From Candidatus Sericytochromatia bacterium (GTDB lineage Bacteria > Cyanobacteriota > Sericytochromatia > UBA7694): DNA of 64,000 bases. The notes under the pieces were generated by a model, which saw nothing but the letters and a program-made list of their open reading frames with translations, searched no databases and had not been told where the DNA came from. This document shows positions 37,190-45,916 of this stretch, piece after piece. The position numbers and the translations under genes are program-made. Within the stretch, counting starts at the first letter, position 1; each line of letters starts with the position of its first letter. Location of the stretch: NCBI GenBank assembly GCA_018780035.1, contig JADMKE010000004.1, positions 115,676 to 179,675 on the forward strand. The letters are read 5' to 3'.

Positions 37190-37198
37190 TGCTATAAT
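37190..37198 (+). promoter_or_regulatory. Extended -10 promoter for the yceI-P460 pair
   Basis: TGCTATAAT is a perfect extended -10 (TGn plus consensus TATAAT). The predicted transcript starts near 37205, leaving a leader of about 145 nt before GTG 37350. Confidence 0.65.
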
Positions 37199-37349
37199 CG
37201 TAATATGTTTTCTCCGTTTGTCACAAGCACTTTCAGTCAGGATTCTTTGGCTCTCAAGAACAGACTCTGTAGGCTTGCCGACAGACGCGAGAACCGGAAA
37301 AGATTTAAACTGGCTCTCGTGAAATTCGATTACTTTTGGAGGACTCCCC

Positions 37350-37970
37350 GTGATAAAATCCGCTCTTTTGGCTTTTTGCCTGCTTATGCCTCTCAGTTTG
37401 CCCGCCCTGGCCAATACCCTTCCCCCTCGTCAGGTGCTCCAAGCTGGCTCCCATTGTGTGGCTTGGCGTACCACCAAAACCTTGGCGATGGTTTCACAGC
37501 AGGAGGTGGTTGGCACCAGCTGTCAGGTTTCTGTTACGGCTCGGGCGGCAGGAGCCGGTAAATTCTCTGCCCTCGTCTCGATTCCCATTTCTTCATTTAA
37601 CAGCAACGAAGCTGATCGCGACAAAGAGGTTCTGAAAATTTTAAAAGCGTCTGTGCAGCCCAATTTGACTTTTACCACAGAGGCCTTGTCCAAGGCTCAG
37701 TGGGAGAGTTTATTGGCCAAGGGACAGGGCACCGTACGCGGCAAACTGGCAGTCGCTGGCCGTTCCTTTTCCCTGACTTCTCTTATCAAAATTCGCAAGT
37801 CTGCGGGCAAGATTGAGGTCTATGGCAGTATTCGCACGCGTTTTACAGCTTTGGGTCTGCAGGCGCCTGAGGTCGGTCCCGGTGGTGCCATTGCCAAGGT
37901 GCCCGACTATTTGGAACTGCATTTTAATCTGAGTTCAGATAGAGTCCAAAATTTTGGGATTGTCAAATAA
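37350..37970 (+). CDS. YceI-like periplasmic lipocalin-fold protein
   Basis: GTG 37350 is preceded by a strong GGAGG site seven bases away. The 206-aa product has a signal peptide (about 1-22, hydrophobic core ALLAFCLLMPLSLPALA). It then has the YceI-type pattern: a beta-rich body with FNSNEADRDKEVLKIL followed by the LTFTT strand and GTVRGKLAVAG. The YceI family forms a periplasmic barrel that binds isoprenoid or polyprenyl lipids; the ligand here is unknown. It is 3 bp from the cytochrome P460 lipoprotein gene downstream, so the two are one operon. Confidence 0.75.
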   Translation: MIKSALLAFCLLMPLSLPALANTLPPRQVLQAGSHCVAWRTTKTLAMVSQQEVVGTSCQVSVTARAAGAGKFSALVSIPISSFNSNEADRDKEVLKILKASVQPNLTFTTEALSKAQWESLLAKGQGTVRGKLAVAGRSFSLTSLIKIRKSAGKIEVYGSIRTRFTALGLQAPEVGPGGAIAKVPDYLELHFNLSSDRVQNFGIVK

Positions 37971-37973
37971 ACC

Positions 37974-38489
37974 ATGAAACTCTTTTCTGCTTTTGGGGTG
38001 TTTGTTCTACTTGCCTCTGCGATGGTCGCTTGTTCTGCTCCCACAACTTCCCAAACGCCTGCCAATGGCAGCCCGGCAAGCACGGCTCCGTTTGTGCTTG
38101 CCGAGCCCAATGACGTTGAGCTAAAGGCCCTTTCACAGTCTTATACGGGCTACGCCAGTCTGAATACCCAATTGCGCCTCAGCCCACAACACGGCGGGAT
38201 CTATGTGCGCACCCATCTCGATCCTGTCGCGCTTAAGGCCTTTAATGCCAAATCTTACCCTTTTCCCGAAGGCGCATTGGCTTTTAAAGAGGGACATGTC
38301 GGGGCCGAGGGGCCGATTGAGCGTATTTATGTGATGAAAAAAATTCCAGGTTATGACCCTGCCAATGGGGACTGGTTTTATGCTATGTTGGCACCCGATG
38401 GTGCCCCACGGCTCAAAGGCAAAGTCCCTTTGTGTATCAATTGCCATGCAGGTGCCAAAAACAAGGATTATATCTTTGGTTTTGAATAA
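37974..38489 (+). CDS. Cytochrome P460-like lipoprotein
   Basis: The 171-aa protein has a lipoprotein signal with the lipobox ending in Cys (ASAMVAC, residue 20). A Ser/Pro/Thr linker follows, then a body like the cytochrome P460 family: HGGIYVRTHLD, PEGALAFKEGH, GYDPANGDWFYAML. It ends with the c-type heme motif CINCH and AGAKNKDYIFGF. The family binds a c heme cross-linked to Lys or similar and handles hydroxylamine or nitric oxide in known cases. Whether this protein does so is not established. It directly follows the yceI-like gene. Confidence 0.78.
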   Translation: MKLFSAFGVFVLLASAMVACSAPTTSQTPANGSPASTAPFVLAEPNDVELKALSQSYTGYASLNTQLRLSPQHGGIYVRTHLDPVALKAFNAKSYPFPEGALAFKEGHVGAEGPIERIYVMKKIPGYDPANGDWFYAMLAPDGAPRLKGKVPLCINCHAGAKNKDYIFGFE

Positions 38490-38509
38490 TTCAGGTAGAG
38501 GCGTTGTGC

Positions 38510-40222
38510 ATGAACAAAGGTCAGGTTTTAGAGCGTTTGGAAGAAATGGCGGTTCTGCTGGAGCTGAACGATGCCAATCCGTTTAAAATCAGGGCCTATC
38601 AAAATGCTGTGCGCACCCTCGAAACGGCTGCCCAAGACATGGCTTTTTTGCTCGAAAGTGGCGAATTGGAAAAGCTCAAAGGCATTGGCAAAGGTTTGAG
38701 TCAGCAGATTCGTGTCTGGGCAATCGGAGATCCCGATCCTGATTATGAGACCCTCAAGGCCGAAACCCCGCCCGGGCTTTTGGAGATGCTTCAGATCCCT
38801 GGATTGGGGCCGAAAAAAGTCAGTGCCATTTATGCCCAATTGGGGATTGCCTCTTTGGGGGAGCTGGAATACGCCTGCCATGAAAACCGCTTGGTGACAA
38901 TGAAAGGCTTTGGGGCCAAAACCCAAGCCAATATTCTCCAGGGTTTGGAGTTTTTAAAAACCCGTCAGGGTTTGTTTCTCTACCCCTTTGCCCAGGAAAA
39001 GGCCTCTGTCGTGCTCAACTGGCTCAAACAGTCTCCCCAACTCAAACACTGTGCTTTGGCGGGATCTTTGCGCAGGGCCAAAGAGGTGGTCAAAGATATT
39101 GACCTTGTGGGGGCCTGTGATGAAAGCGAGCGCGAAGCGATCAGGGCCCATTTTTTGGCTTTGCCCCAGCTCGAAGCGATCATCGAACAGAGCTTGACCC
39201 AAATCCGTATCCGCCTGACTTCGGGTTTAAATGTTGATTTTCGCTTGGTTTCGGAGGCCGAGTACCCCTTCCTCTTATTACATCTGACAGGCAGCAAAGA
39301 ACACAATACCGCTTTGCAGGTACGGGCCAAAGAACGGGGGTTCACACTCAACGAATATGGTTTGTTTCGTGGCGAAGAGTCGCTGGCCTGTGAAAGTGAA
39401 TCTGCGATTTTTAGTGCCTTGGGTTTGCCCTGGATTCCCCCCGAGTTGCGCGAGAATAGCAGTGAAATCGTGGCCGATGCTGATTTTTCAGATTTGATCC
39501 AGACGCATGATCTCAAAGGGGTTTTTCATGCCCACACCACTTGGAGTGATGGTGCAGATAGCCTCGAAGCGATGGTTAAAGCCTGTCAGGAGAGGGGTTA
39601 TAGCTATCTGGGGGTTTCTGAGCACAGCCAATCGGCGGTCTATGCCCATGGTTTGGAGGTCGAGCGGGTGCATGCCCAATGGCAAGAAATCGACGCACTC
39701 AATGCCCGTTTGGAAGGTTTTAAAGTCTTTAAAGGCATTGAGGTAGATATTCTGCCTGATGGCAGCTTGGACTATCCTGATGAATTGCTGGCGGGTTTTG
39801 ACTTTGTGATTGCTTCCGTCCACAGCCGCTTTAAAATGACCGAGATCGAAATGACCGAGCGCATTCTCAAGGCAATTCACCACCCACGGGTGACCATGAT
39901 CGGACATTTGACCGGCCGGATCTTGCTCGCCCGTGAAGGCTACCCGGTCAATGTTCCCGCCGTTTTGGAGGCCTGTGCCCAAACCGGCACGGTGATGGAA
40001 CTCAATGCCCACCCCAGCCGCCTGGACTTGGATTGGCGCCATGGTGCCTTGGCGCGCCAATTGGGCGTTCAATTGGTGATCAGTCCCGATGCCCACAGCT
40101 GTGATGGCTTGGATGTCGTGACTTATGGTGTGGGGGTGGCCCGCAAAGGGGGGTGGACCCGTTCAGCGGTGCTCAATACCCTATCACTGTCCGAGATCAG
40201 TGCTTGGCTCACAAAGAAATAA
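38510..40222 (+). CDS. polX: DNA polymerase X family protein with PHP domain
   Basis: The start is ATG 38510 (570 aa) with AGAGG eight bases upstream; the longer TTG start at 38504 is less likely. The N-terminal helix-hairpin-helix region (about 1-150, NPFKIRAYQNAVRTLE, GLGPKKV, GFGAKTQANILQGLE) is followed by the nucleotidyl-transferase palm with GSLRRAKEVVKDIDLV (two metal Asp) and NVDFRLV (third Asp). A PHP phosphoesterase domain follows from about 335, with FHAHTTWSDG, GVSEHSQS, DGSLDYPDE and NAHPSRLDLDW. Bacterial PolX does short-gap base-excision repair, and the PHP domain gives 3'-5' exonuclease activity. Confidence 0.95.
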   Translation: MNKGQVLERLEEMAVLLELNDANPFKIRAYQNAVRTLETAAQDMAFLLESGELEKLKGIGKGLSQQIRVWAIGDPDPDYETLKAETPPGLLEMLQIPGLGPKKVSAIYAQLGIASLGELEYACHENRLVTMKGFGAKTQANILQGLEFLKTRQGLFLYPFAQEKASVVLNWLKQSPQLKHCALAGSLRRAKEVVKDIDLVGACDESEREAIRAHFLALPQLEAIIEQSLTQIRIRLTSGLNVDFRLVSEAEYPFLLLHLTGSKEHNTALQVRAKERGFTLNEYGLFRGEESLACESESAIFSALGLPWIPPELRENSSEIVADADFSDLIQTHDLKGVFHAHTTWSDGADSLEAMVKACQERGYSYLGVSEHSQSAVYAHGLEVERVHAQWQEIDALNARLEGFKVFKGIEVDILPDGSLDYPDELLAGFDFVIASVHSRFKMTEIEMTERILKAIHHPRVTMIGHLTGRILLAREGYPVNVPAVLEACAQTGTVMELNAHPSRLDLDWRHGALARQLGVQLVISPDAHSCDGLDVVTYGVGVARKGGWTRSAVLNTLSLSEISAWLTKK

Positions 40223-40305
40223 TTGATCTGAGATTTTAAGTTTTCCATCCGAGTATTTAATATAAAAATTGTTCCAATTAATTTATTTATTTTGAAAATT
40301 ATATT

Positions 40306-40314
40306 TGCTATACT
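40306..40314 (+). promoter_or_regulatory. Extended -10 promoter for glnA, with 5' leader hairpin
   Basis: TGCTATACT is an extended -10 with one hexamer change. The predicted start near 40321 is followed by a perfect 6-bp hairpin GCTGAT-AAA-ATCAGC at 40329-40343. The upstream flank is very AT-rich. I saw no NtcA box (GTA-N8-TAC) and no match to the glnA riboswitch core that I know. Confidence 0.5.
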
Positions 40315-40419
40315 GTATTTTAGTGTTAGCTGATAAAATCAGCCTGATTGAGAACCGCTTTTAGTACAGGTGAGCTTCAAAATCAACACGTCAAATTGAA
40401 ATTTTAAAAGGTGAGTCCC

Positions 40420-41859
40420 ATGTCCGATAGCTTTAAAAGTCTCTCAGAGTTTTCGTATGCCGAATTGGAAGAATTAAACCTTGAGGCCAAAGACAAGGTC
40501 TTGAAACGCGTCAAAGAAGATCAATTGCAAGAACATTATCTGCGTTATCTCAGCGACCGCCGTGACCTCAAAGCGGTGACTGTGGCCTTTACCGATCTCG
40601 AAGGCCGTTTTCATATGTTGGATTATGACAAAAAATTCCTGCTTAAATCCTACGAGAATTTGACCTTTGACGGCTCTTCTGTGCGGGGTTTTAGCATGGT
40701 GCGTGAATCGGATCTGCGTTTGCATATCGATTGGGGCTCCTTTCGTTGGCTGCCTTCGGATGTTTTTGGCGCAGGCAAAATGATGGTTTTTGGTTTGATC
40801 AAAGCCAATGATGGCAGCATGTACGACTCTGACCTGCGTGGGCATTTGATTCAAATGCGCGAAGCGCTCTGGACCAAGAATCAGGGTGTTGCCAATGTGG
40901 CGGTTGAACTTGAAGGCTTTTTGTTTAACGGCATTAATGCTGAGCAGAATTTTGAGCTCAATGGCGGCTTTGAATTTGTTTCGGGTGGTGGTTATTACCA
41001 CTCCCTGCCCCAGGACCCCCTGCGTCGCTTTATTGATCGCTTTGCCGAAGCCCAGCGTGCCCTGGGTTTTGAGAATGAAAAAGACCACCCCGAAGTGGCT
41101 CCCTCTCAGTTTGAACTGAATTTTTCATACAGCGATGCGGTGATTGCCGCTGACCAAATCCAATTGTATAAACTCATGGCCCGCCAGATTGCCAATAGCA
41201 TGGGCATGACTGCTTCGTTTCTGCCCAAACCTGTGGCGGATATCAACGGCAATGGCATGCACACCAATATGTCGATTTCAGAAAAAGGCAAAAATGTCTT
41301 TTACGATGCCAATGGCCAAGACGGACTTTCGCAAGAGGGTTGGAATTTTGTCGATCGCATTCTCAACAATGCCAATGATATCTGTTTGGTGCTCAACCCC
41401 AGTGTCAACGCCTATCGCCGTTTGGATCCGGCCTACGAAGCGCCCAACCAGATCAAATCTTCTGCGATTGACCGCACCTCGATGATTCGTATTCCGCTCG
41501 CAAATGAGCGTTCCGCCCGGATTGAAGTGCGCAGCGTGGGCCCCGATGCCAGCCCTTATTTGCTGCTGCATACCTTGCTCAAAACCGGCATGGAAGGCCC
41601 CATGAGCGAGACCCTCGACAGCGAAACCCGGCGCACCCGTACCCGTTTCCTGCCCGACAATATTTATGATGCCATGCGCCATTTTAAAGGCAGTGAATTT
41701 GCCCGTGGCATGCTCGGCGAACAAAACCATCAAAAATTCCTGGAATTAAAACAGGCGGCCGCTGATCGCTGTCCCAAATTGCTGGGTGCACGGATCAAGA
41801 CCCCTGAAATTATTTTCCACCACGAGGTTACCAATCAATACCTTTGGAGTCAGTTTTAA
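40420..41859 (+). CDS. glnA: Glutamine synthetase
   Basis: The start is ATG 40420 (479 aa) with AAAGGTGAG just upstream. The frame extends to a GTG at 40411. The sequence carries the type I glutamine synthetase blocks: LTFDGSSVRGFSMV, VAVELEGFLF, HPEVAPSQFELNF, ADINGNGMHTNMSIS, AIDRTSMIRIP and ARIEVRSVGPDASPYLLL. It ligates ammonia to glutamate with ATP in the cytoplasm. The central segment lacks the E. coli-type NLYDLP adenylylation loop, so that control is not evident. It is divergent in style from the GlnA of enterics but all core blocks are present. The gene is followed by a strong terminator. Confidence 0.95.
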   Translation: MSDSFKSLSEFSYAELEELNLEAKDKVLKRVKEDQLQEHYLRYLSDRRDLKAVTVAFTDLEGRFHMLDYDKKFLLKSYENLTFDGSSVRGFSMVRESDLRLHIDWGSFRWLPSDVFGAGKMMVFGLIKANDGSMYDSDLRGHLIQMREALWTKNQGVANVAVELEGFLFNGINAEQNFELNGGFEFVSGGGYYHSLPQDPLRRFIDRFAEAQRALGFENEKDHPEVAPSQFELNFSYSDAVIAADQIQLYKLMARQIANSMGMTASFLPKPVADINGNGMHTNMSISEKGKNVFYDANGQDGLSQEGWNFVDRILNNANDICLVLNPSVNAYRRLDPAYEAPNQIKSSAIDRTSMIRIPLANERSARIEVRSVGPDASPYLLLHTLLKTGMEGPMSETLDSETRRTRTRFLPDNIYDAMRHFKGSEFARGMLGEQNHQKFLELKQAAADRCPKLLGARIKTPEIIFHHEVTNQYLWSQF

Positions 41860-41891
41860 AGCGCGTCTGAATCTCCAGACCTCCAGTCATG

Positions 41892-41915
41892 GGTCCCCGC
41901 AGGGGGGCCTTTTTT
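41892..41915 (+). terminator. Rho-independent terminator after glnA
   Basis: GGTCCCC (41892-41898) pairs with GGGGGCC (41903-41909), with one G-T wobble and a GCAG loop. TTTTTTC follows. It lies 33 bp after the glnA stop. Confidence 0.85.
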
Positions 41916-41947
41916 CTTGGGGACACACCCCCAGGGTCTTGGGCGCG

Positions 41948-41956
41948 TGGTATGAT
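41948..41956 (+). promoter_or_regulatory. Extended -10 promoter for yggS
   Basis: TGGTATGAT matches TGnTATAAT with one mismatch. The predicted start near 41963 is compatible with starts at 41975 or 41993, not with the longer frame from 41786, which would begin inside glnA. Confidence 0.5.
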
Positions 41957-41992
41957 GGGGGCGATTTATACCCGATGAAACAGGTCTATTTT

Positions 41993-42694
41993 ATGATTGC
42001 AGAAACCACGATAGCAGAACAGATTCACGCCGTTCATAGTCGCATACAGGCGGCCTGTTTGCGTACGGGGCGCAGTCCTGAAACCGTGCAATTGATGCTG
42101 GTGACCAAAACGGTTTCGATCGCCGATATTCAGGTCGCCTTGGACTGTGGCGAAACCCTGCTCGGCGAAAACAAAGTCCAAGAGGCTTTGGCCAAGGCCA
42201 AGTCACTCCAAAATAGCCCTGTCCACTGGCATTTTATTGGACATTTGCAGACCAATAAAGTCAAAGACGTACTCAAATTTGCCACTTGTGTGCAATCGGT
42301 TGATCGGCTGGAATTGGCGCAGAAGCTCAGCCAGCGCCTGCAGCAAGATGAGCGTGAATTGCCCATTCTGATTCAGGTCAACACCTCTTATGAAGAGAGT
42401 AAGTTTGGGGTCGCGCCAGAACAGGCCTTGGAATTGATTCAACGGGTGGCTGAATTGCCTGGACTTCAGCTCCAGGGACTGATGACCATCGGCTTGTTTT
42501 CTGAGCAAGAACAACCCGTGCGTGATTGTTTTAAACGTTTACGCGAGTTGCAGGCCCAAGCACGGGCCTTGGCCTTGCCCAAAGCATCCTGGGATGTACT
42601 TTCGATGGGCATGTCCGGCGATTTTGAATGGGCGATTGAAGAGGGGGCGACCTTGATTCGGGTTGGCAGTTTGATCTTTGGAGCACGCACCTGA
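41993..42694 (+). CDS. yggS: YggS-family PLP homeostasis protein
   Basis: The 233-aa protein from ATG 41993 matches the usual length of YggS/PLPBP (about 230 aa). ATG 41975 is also possible. It has the PLP lysine in VTKTVSIADIQ, the NKVQEAL stretch, HFIGHLQTNK and the C-terminal SMGMSGDFEWAIEEGATLIRVGSLIFG, all hallmark blocks. The protein binds pyridoxal phosphate and balances vitamin B6 and amino-acid pools without known catalysis. It has its own promoter after the glnA terminator and is followed by ndh. Confidence 0.92.
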   Translation: MIAETTIAEQIHAVHSRIQAACLRTGRSPETVQLMLVTKTVSIADIQVALDCGETLLGENKVQEALAKAKSLQNSPVHWHFIGHLQTNKVKDVLKFATCVQSVDRLELAQKLSQRLQQDERELPILIQVNTSYEESKFGVAPEQALELIQRVAELPGLQLQGLMTIGLFSEQEQPVRDCFKRLRELQAQARALALPKASWDVLSMGMSGDFEWAIEEGATLIRVGSLIFGART

Positions 42695-42790
42695 TCGGGG
42701 CATTCAATAGAATTGTATTTTTTACACTAATAACTTATAATTAAAGACAGAACGCAGTCCTGCAATTCAGTGCCTTAAAGGAGGCTGTCC

Positions 42791-44125
42791 ATGCCGACAA
42801 CTCAACCCCATATCGTGATTATCGGGGGCGGTTTTGGAGGGCTGTACGCGGCCCAACATTTAAAACACGCTCCAGCCCAAATTTCTTTGCTTGACCGCCG
42901 CAATTTTCATCTTTTTCAACCCCTTTTGTATCAGGTTGCCACAGGCGGCCTCTCTCCTGCAAATATTTCCGCGCCCCTGCGGGCCATTCTCAAAACTCAA
43001 AAAAATACCTCCGTATTATTGGCTGAAGTGGTGGATATCAACCCCCAAGCCCGCACTTTGTCTTTTCGTGATGGCGAAAGCCTGAGTTATGACTATCTGA
43101 TTGTGTCCACAGGTGCCAGCCACAATTATTTTGGCAATGCCCACTGGGAAAAACATGCCCCCGGACTCAAAACGATTGAAGACGCGACCGAAATTCGGCG
43201 GCGTGTGTTGCTGGCTTTTGAAGCGGCTGAACGCGAGTCAGACCCTATATTGCGCCAAGCCTGGTTACGCTTTGTCGTGATTGGCGGTGGACCGACAGGG
43301 GTCGAATTGGCCGGGGCCTTGGCTGAAATTGCCCATGAAACCCTCAAAGATAATTTTCGCAAGATCAACCCTGCTGATGCAGAAATTCTGCTGATCGAAG
43401 CCGGGGAGCGTATTTTGGCGCCTTATGCGCCTGAACTCTCCGAAAAAGCGCGTTTGGCGCTTGAAAAATTGGGGGCTCGGGTCAAGCTCAAAACCGCTGT
43501 GACCGATATTCAAGCGGGGCAAATTACCCTCAAATACCAAGAGCAAAGTGAGGAACTCAAAACCCAGACCATTCTTTGGGGAGCGGGGGTTCAGGCCTCA
43601 CCCTTGGGCAAGGTTCTGGCCCAAGGCACAGGGGTCGAATTGGACCGCGCGGGAAGGGTCAAAGTGGAGCCTGATTTGAGCCTACCGGGCCATCCCGAGA
43701 TCTTTGTGATTGGCGATTTGGCCTGTTTGATCCAAGACGGCAAACAGGTTCCGGGTGTGGCGCCTGCGGCCATGCAAGCAGGTAAATATGTGGCCCGTTT
43801 ATTGCAGCAAAAAATACACAATCCGCAAGTGAAAAGCACCCCTTTTCATTATCTCGACAAAGGCAGTATGGCCACAATAGGGCGCTCATTGGCCGTGGTT
43901 CAGGTCGGAAAATTGCAATTCTCAGGCCTTTTGGCTTGGCTGATGTGGCTCTTTATCCATATCCTCTACCTGGTGGAGTTTACCAATCGCCTGATGGTGC
44001 TGATGCAATGGGGCTGGAATTATCTCTCGCGCAACCGTTCTGCCCGCTTGATTACAGGTGAAACCAAATTGCCTTTTAACGCGGACGTGGTTGTTCCTGT
44101 TTCGGAGTTGAGTCCACGGGTTTGA
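42791..44125 (+). CDS. ndh: Type II NADH dehydrogenase
   Basis: The 444-aa flavoprotein starts at ATG 42791 with a perfect AAAGGAGG site. The FAD-binding GGGFGGLYAA is at about 11-20, RNFHLFQPLLYQVATG follows, the NADH-binding VIGGGPTGVELAGAL is in the middle and FVIGDLACL is near 300. The C-terminal FSGLLAWLMWLFIHILYLVEF, then NRLMVLMQWGWNYLSR, is the amphipathic membrane-anchoring end of NDH-2. It oxidises NADH and reduces quinone without pumping protons. Its last 50 bp overlap the convergent hypothetical membrane gene. Confidence 0.93.
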   Translation: MPTTQPHIVIIGGGFGGLYAAQHLKHAPAQISLLDRRNFHLFQPLLYQVATGGLSPANISAPLRAILKTQKNTSVLLAEVVDINPQARTLSFRDGESLSYDYLIVSTGASHNYFGNAHWEKHAPGLKTIEDATEIRRRVLLAFEAAERESDPILRQAWLRFVVIGGGPTGVELAGALAEIAHETLKDNFRKINPADAEILLIEAGERILAPYAPELSEKARLALEKLGARVKLKTAVTDIQAGQITLKYQEQSEELKTQTILWGAGVQASPLGKVLAQGTGVELDRAGRVKVEPDLSLPGHPEIFVIGDLACLIQDGKQVPGVAPAAMQAGKYVARLLQQKIHNPQVKSTPFHYLDKGSMATIGRSLAVVQVGKLQFSGLLAWLMWLFIHILYLVEFTNRLMVLMQWGWNYLSRNRSARLITGETKLPFNADVVVPVSELSPRV

Positions 44126-44582
44126 GCTTGTGTGAGCCTGATTGTTCACTGGCTTTGTGTTTCTGTTCGGCCCAGTTGATGCCAAAACCTGTGATCAGCG
44201 AGCGCAGTAGAAAAAAGATCAGCATAACGGCGATAAACAGCAAATTGGGGCTGAACCAGCTGGGATAGGGTTGATCTCGAAATCTGAATACTACAACACC
44301 ACAGGCTGCCGAAATTAAAACAAAACCAGTCAGAACAAACTTGGACATGCGGTGATGTTTTTCGGCGGCTTCGCTAATAATGCCCACAGAGGAGCTTAAT
44401 ATCGCTTGTTTTAAGGGGAATCCTGTCCCATAAGCAATCAAAAAAAGCAACAAAGTAAACAGAAATCCCCAGGCCCCCCATTTGAGCAGGTGTTGTGTTT
44501 TGGTCGCGACACCTGCGGCAAAAAGTCCCAGCGAAACGGCAAAGGCAATCACAAAAAGAGCGACAAAAATGGTATGTATCAT
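44076..44582 (-). CDS. Small multi-pass membrane protein, unknown
   Basis: The 168-aa protein has about four hydrophobic helices (roughly 3-27, 33-55, 82-103, 110-132) and a charged C-terminal tail (KHKASEQ to PRPR) that should be cytoplasmic. I do not recognise a family. The 50-bp overlap with the ndh 3' end makes the exact stop position less certain to be functional, but the start and the membrane pattern are good. The start is divergent from yraN. Confidence 0.55.
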   Translation of the reverse strand: MIHTIFVALFVIAFAVSLGLFAAGVATKTQHLLKWGAWGFLFTLLLFLIAYGTGFPLKQAILSSSVGIISEAAEKHHRMSKFVLTGFVLISAACGVVVFRFRDQPYPSWFSPNLLFIAVMLIFFLLRSLITGFGINWAEQKHKASEQSGSHKLKPVDSTPKQEQPRPR

Positions 44583-44753
44583 AGCCCTATCATCATAGCC
44601 TGAGAGCAGGGCTGAGAGCCAGAGAATTCCGTTTGAATGGCGCTCATTTTGCGCCCTGCCTTCCCAGTAAAGTGGCAGGATATGCTAAAGTTAAAACAAT
44701 TGTCTCAGGCCAAGACCCTATATTTATAAAAAGGAACTTTTCTGATTTTCCCG

Positions 44754-45131
44754 ATGTCCACTCTTTCAGAACAGAATCGACGCCAAGTGGGTTTGCAGGG
44801 GGAGATTGCCGCCCGTCAATGGCTGGAATCCCTCGGCTATCTGTTTGTGGCTCAAAATGTCTATACCCGTCAGGGGGAGCTGGATTTGGTCATGCGAGAA
44901 GGAGAGACCTTGGTCCTGGTTGAAGTTAAGTTTCGGCGCTCGCTGCGGTTTGGACAGCCCTTGGAAGCGATCACGCCTGCCAAGCAGCGCCATTTGCTGC
45001 AGGCGGCCCATTATTATTTGCACAAATATCCCCATCCTGGGCCTGTTCGCTTTGATGCCTTGGGCATTCAAAAGCAGGCAAATGGGCAACTGCAGTTTAC
45101 ACATATCAAAAATGCAATTCAAAATGATTGA
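44754..45131 (+). CDS. yraN: YraN family (UPF0102) endonuclease-like protein
   Basis: The 125-aa protein has the UPF0102 layout: GLQGEIAARQWLESLGY then NVYTRQGELDLVM then LVLVEVKFRRS. D44, E57 and K59 form a PD-(D/E)XK nuclease set. Length is typical. The nearest AAGGA is 18 bp from the ATG, which is long. Biological role in the family is unclear, with recombination or repair suggested. The next gene, which has a signal peptide, begins 19 bp later. Confidence 0.9.
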   Translation: MSTLSEQNRRQVGLQGEIAARQWLESLGYLFVAQNVYTRQGELDLVMREGETLVLVEVKFRRSLRFGQPLEAITPAKQRHLLQAAHYYLHKYPHPGPVRFDALGIQKQANGQLQFTHIKNAIQND

Positions 45132-45150
45132 ATCAAGAGGAGTCGCAGCC

Positions 45151-45906
45151 ATGTTTCGACAGATTTTCTTCTGGCTGGTGGTATTGAGCCTGAGTTTTCC
45201 CAATCTGGAAAGCTGGGCTTTGCCCAAAACCCTGATGATGACCACCGAACTGGTCTCTCAGGAGGGGGGGCGGAATATTCGTGCCAATGCCAAAGTTTGG
45301 TACAGCGATATGAAGTTTCGCACTGAAGTTGACAGCAATACCAATATGAGCAACGCCAATAGTCCTGTGAAGATCAGCAATAAAGCCACTGTGATTATGG
45401 ATATGAATAAAAAAGTGGGTTATATGCTCGATGACCGCGCTAAAACAGCTATTCGTGTAGATACGGCTCAAATGAACCAAATGACCGGATCTTCTCGCAA
45501 TCCGGGAACAGCCAATCCCCAGTTTTTCAGTGATCCGACACTGTTGAGCGATCCCGCTAAATTGCGCGGTGAGCTGCAAAAGCAGGGAGGCAAACAGATT
45601 GGCAAAACGTCTCTTCTGGGCCATCCTTGTACCATTTGGGAGATCGCCAAAAGTGCCAAAATCCCTGTCAGCCAAGGCAAAACCAGTACTGAAATGGTCA
45701 AAGTGAAACTTTGGTTAGCAGATGATTTGGTTCTGCCTTTAAAAGTGGAAGTTTCTACCGATAAACGGGGTCAAATTGCTTCTATGCAGACCAAAAGTGT
45801 TGAAGTGAATATCCCAATCAAAGCAAGTTTGTTTGCCGTTCCTGGTGGATATAAGATTACCAATTTGTCGGATATGTTTAAAACCCCGGCCAAAGGCAAT
45901 CGCTAA
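45151..45906 (+). CDS. Secreted DUF4412/LolA-like protein
   Basis: The start is ATG 45151 (251 aa), eight bases after AGAGGAG. The longer frame back to 44806 overlaps yraN in another frame and lacks support. A signal peptide (about 1-24, FFWLVVLSLSFPNLESWA) is followed by a beta-rich body with alternating strands: NIRANAKVWYSDMKFRTEV, ATVIMDMNKKVGYMLD, HPCTIWEIAK, VKVKLWLADDLVLPLKVEV. The pattern resembles LolA/DUF4412-type lipid-handling barrels, but I cannot assign it firmly. It probably acts in the periplasm. Confidence 0.6.
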   Translation: MFRQIFFWLVVLSLSFPNLESWALPKTLMMTTELVSQEGGRNIRANAKVWYSDMKFRTEVDSNTNMSNANSPVKISNKATVIMDMNKKVGYMLDDRAKTAIRVDTAQMNQMTGSSRNPGTANPQFFSDPTLLSDPAKLRGELQKQGGKQIGKTSLLGHPCTIWEIAKSAKIPVSQGKTSTEMVKVKLWLADDLVLPLKVEVSTDKRGQIASMQTKSVEVNIPIKASLFAVPGGYKITNLSDMFKTPAKGNR

Positions 45907-45916
45907 GTCTGTGTAA

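Noticed and set aside
37205..37561. 118-codon frame between the yceI promoter and yceI
   Set aside because: It overlaps the yceI coding region in another frame and has no clear ribosome site, whereas GTG 37350 has a strong one and a signal peptide.
39488..40096. 202-codon frame antisense to polX
   Set aside because: It sits inside the PHP domain region on the opposite strand, with no promoter or domain.
40474..41088. 204-codon frame antisense to glnA
   Set aside because: A shadow of the glutamine synthetase gene with no support of its own.
41786..41992. Longer N-terminus for yggS starting inside glnA
   Set aside because: The first 69 codons overlap glnA and the terminator. Family length fits the start at 41993.
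44806..45906. 366-codon frame starting inside yraN
   Set aside because: The early part overlaps yraN in another frame. The signal peptide starts at 45151 with a strong ribosome site.
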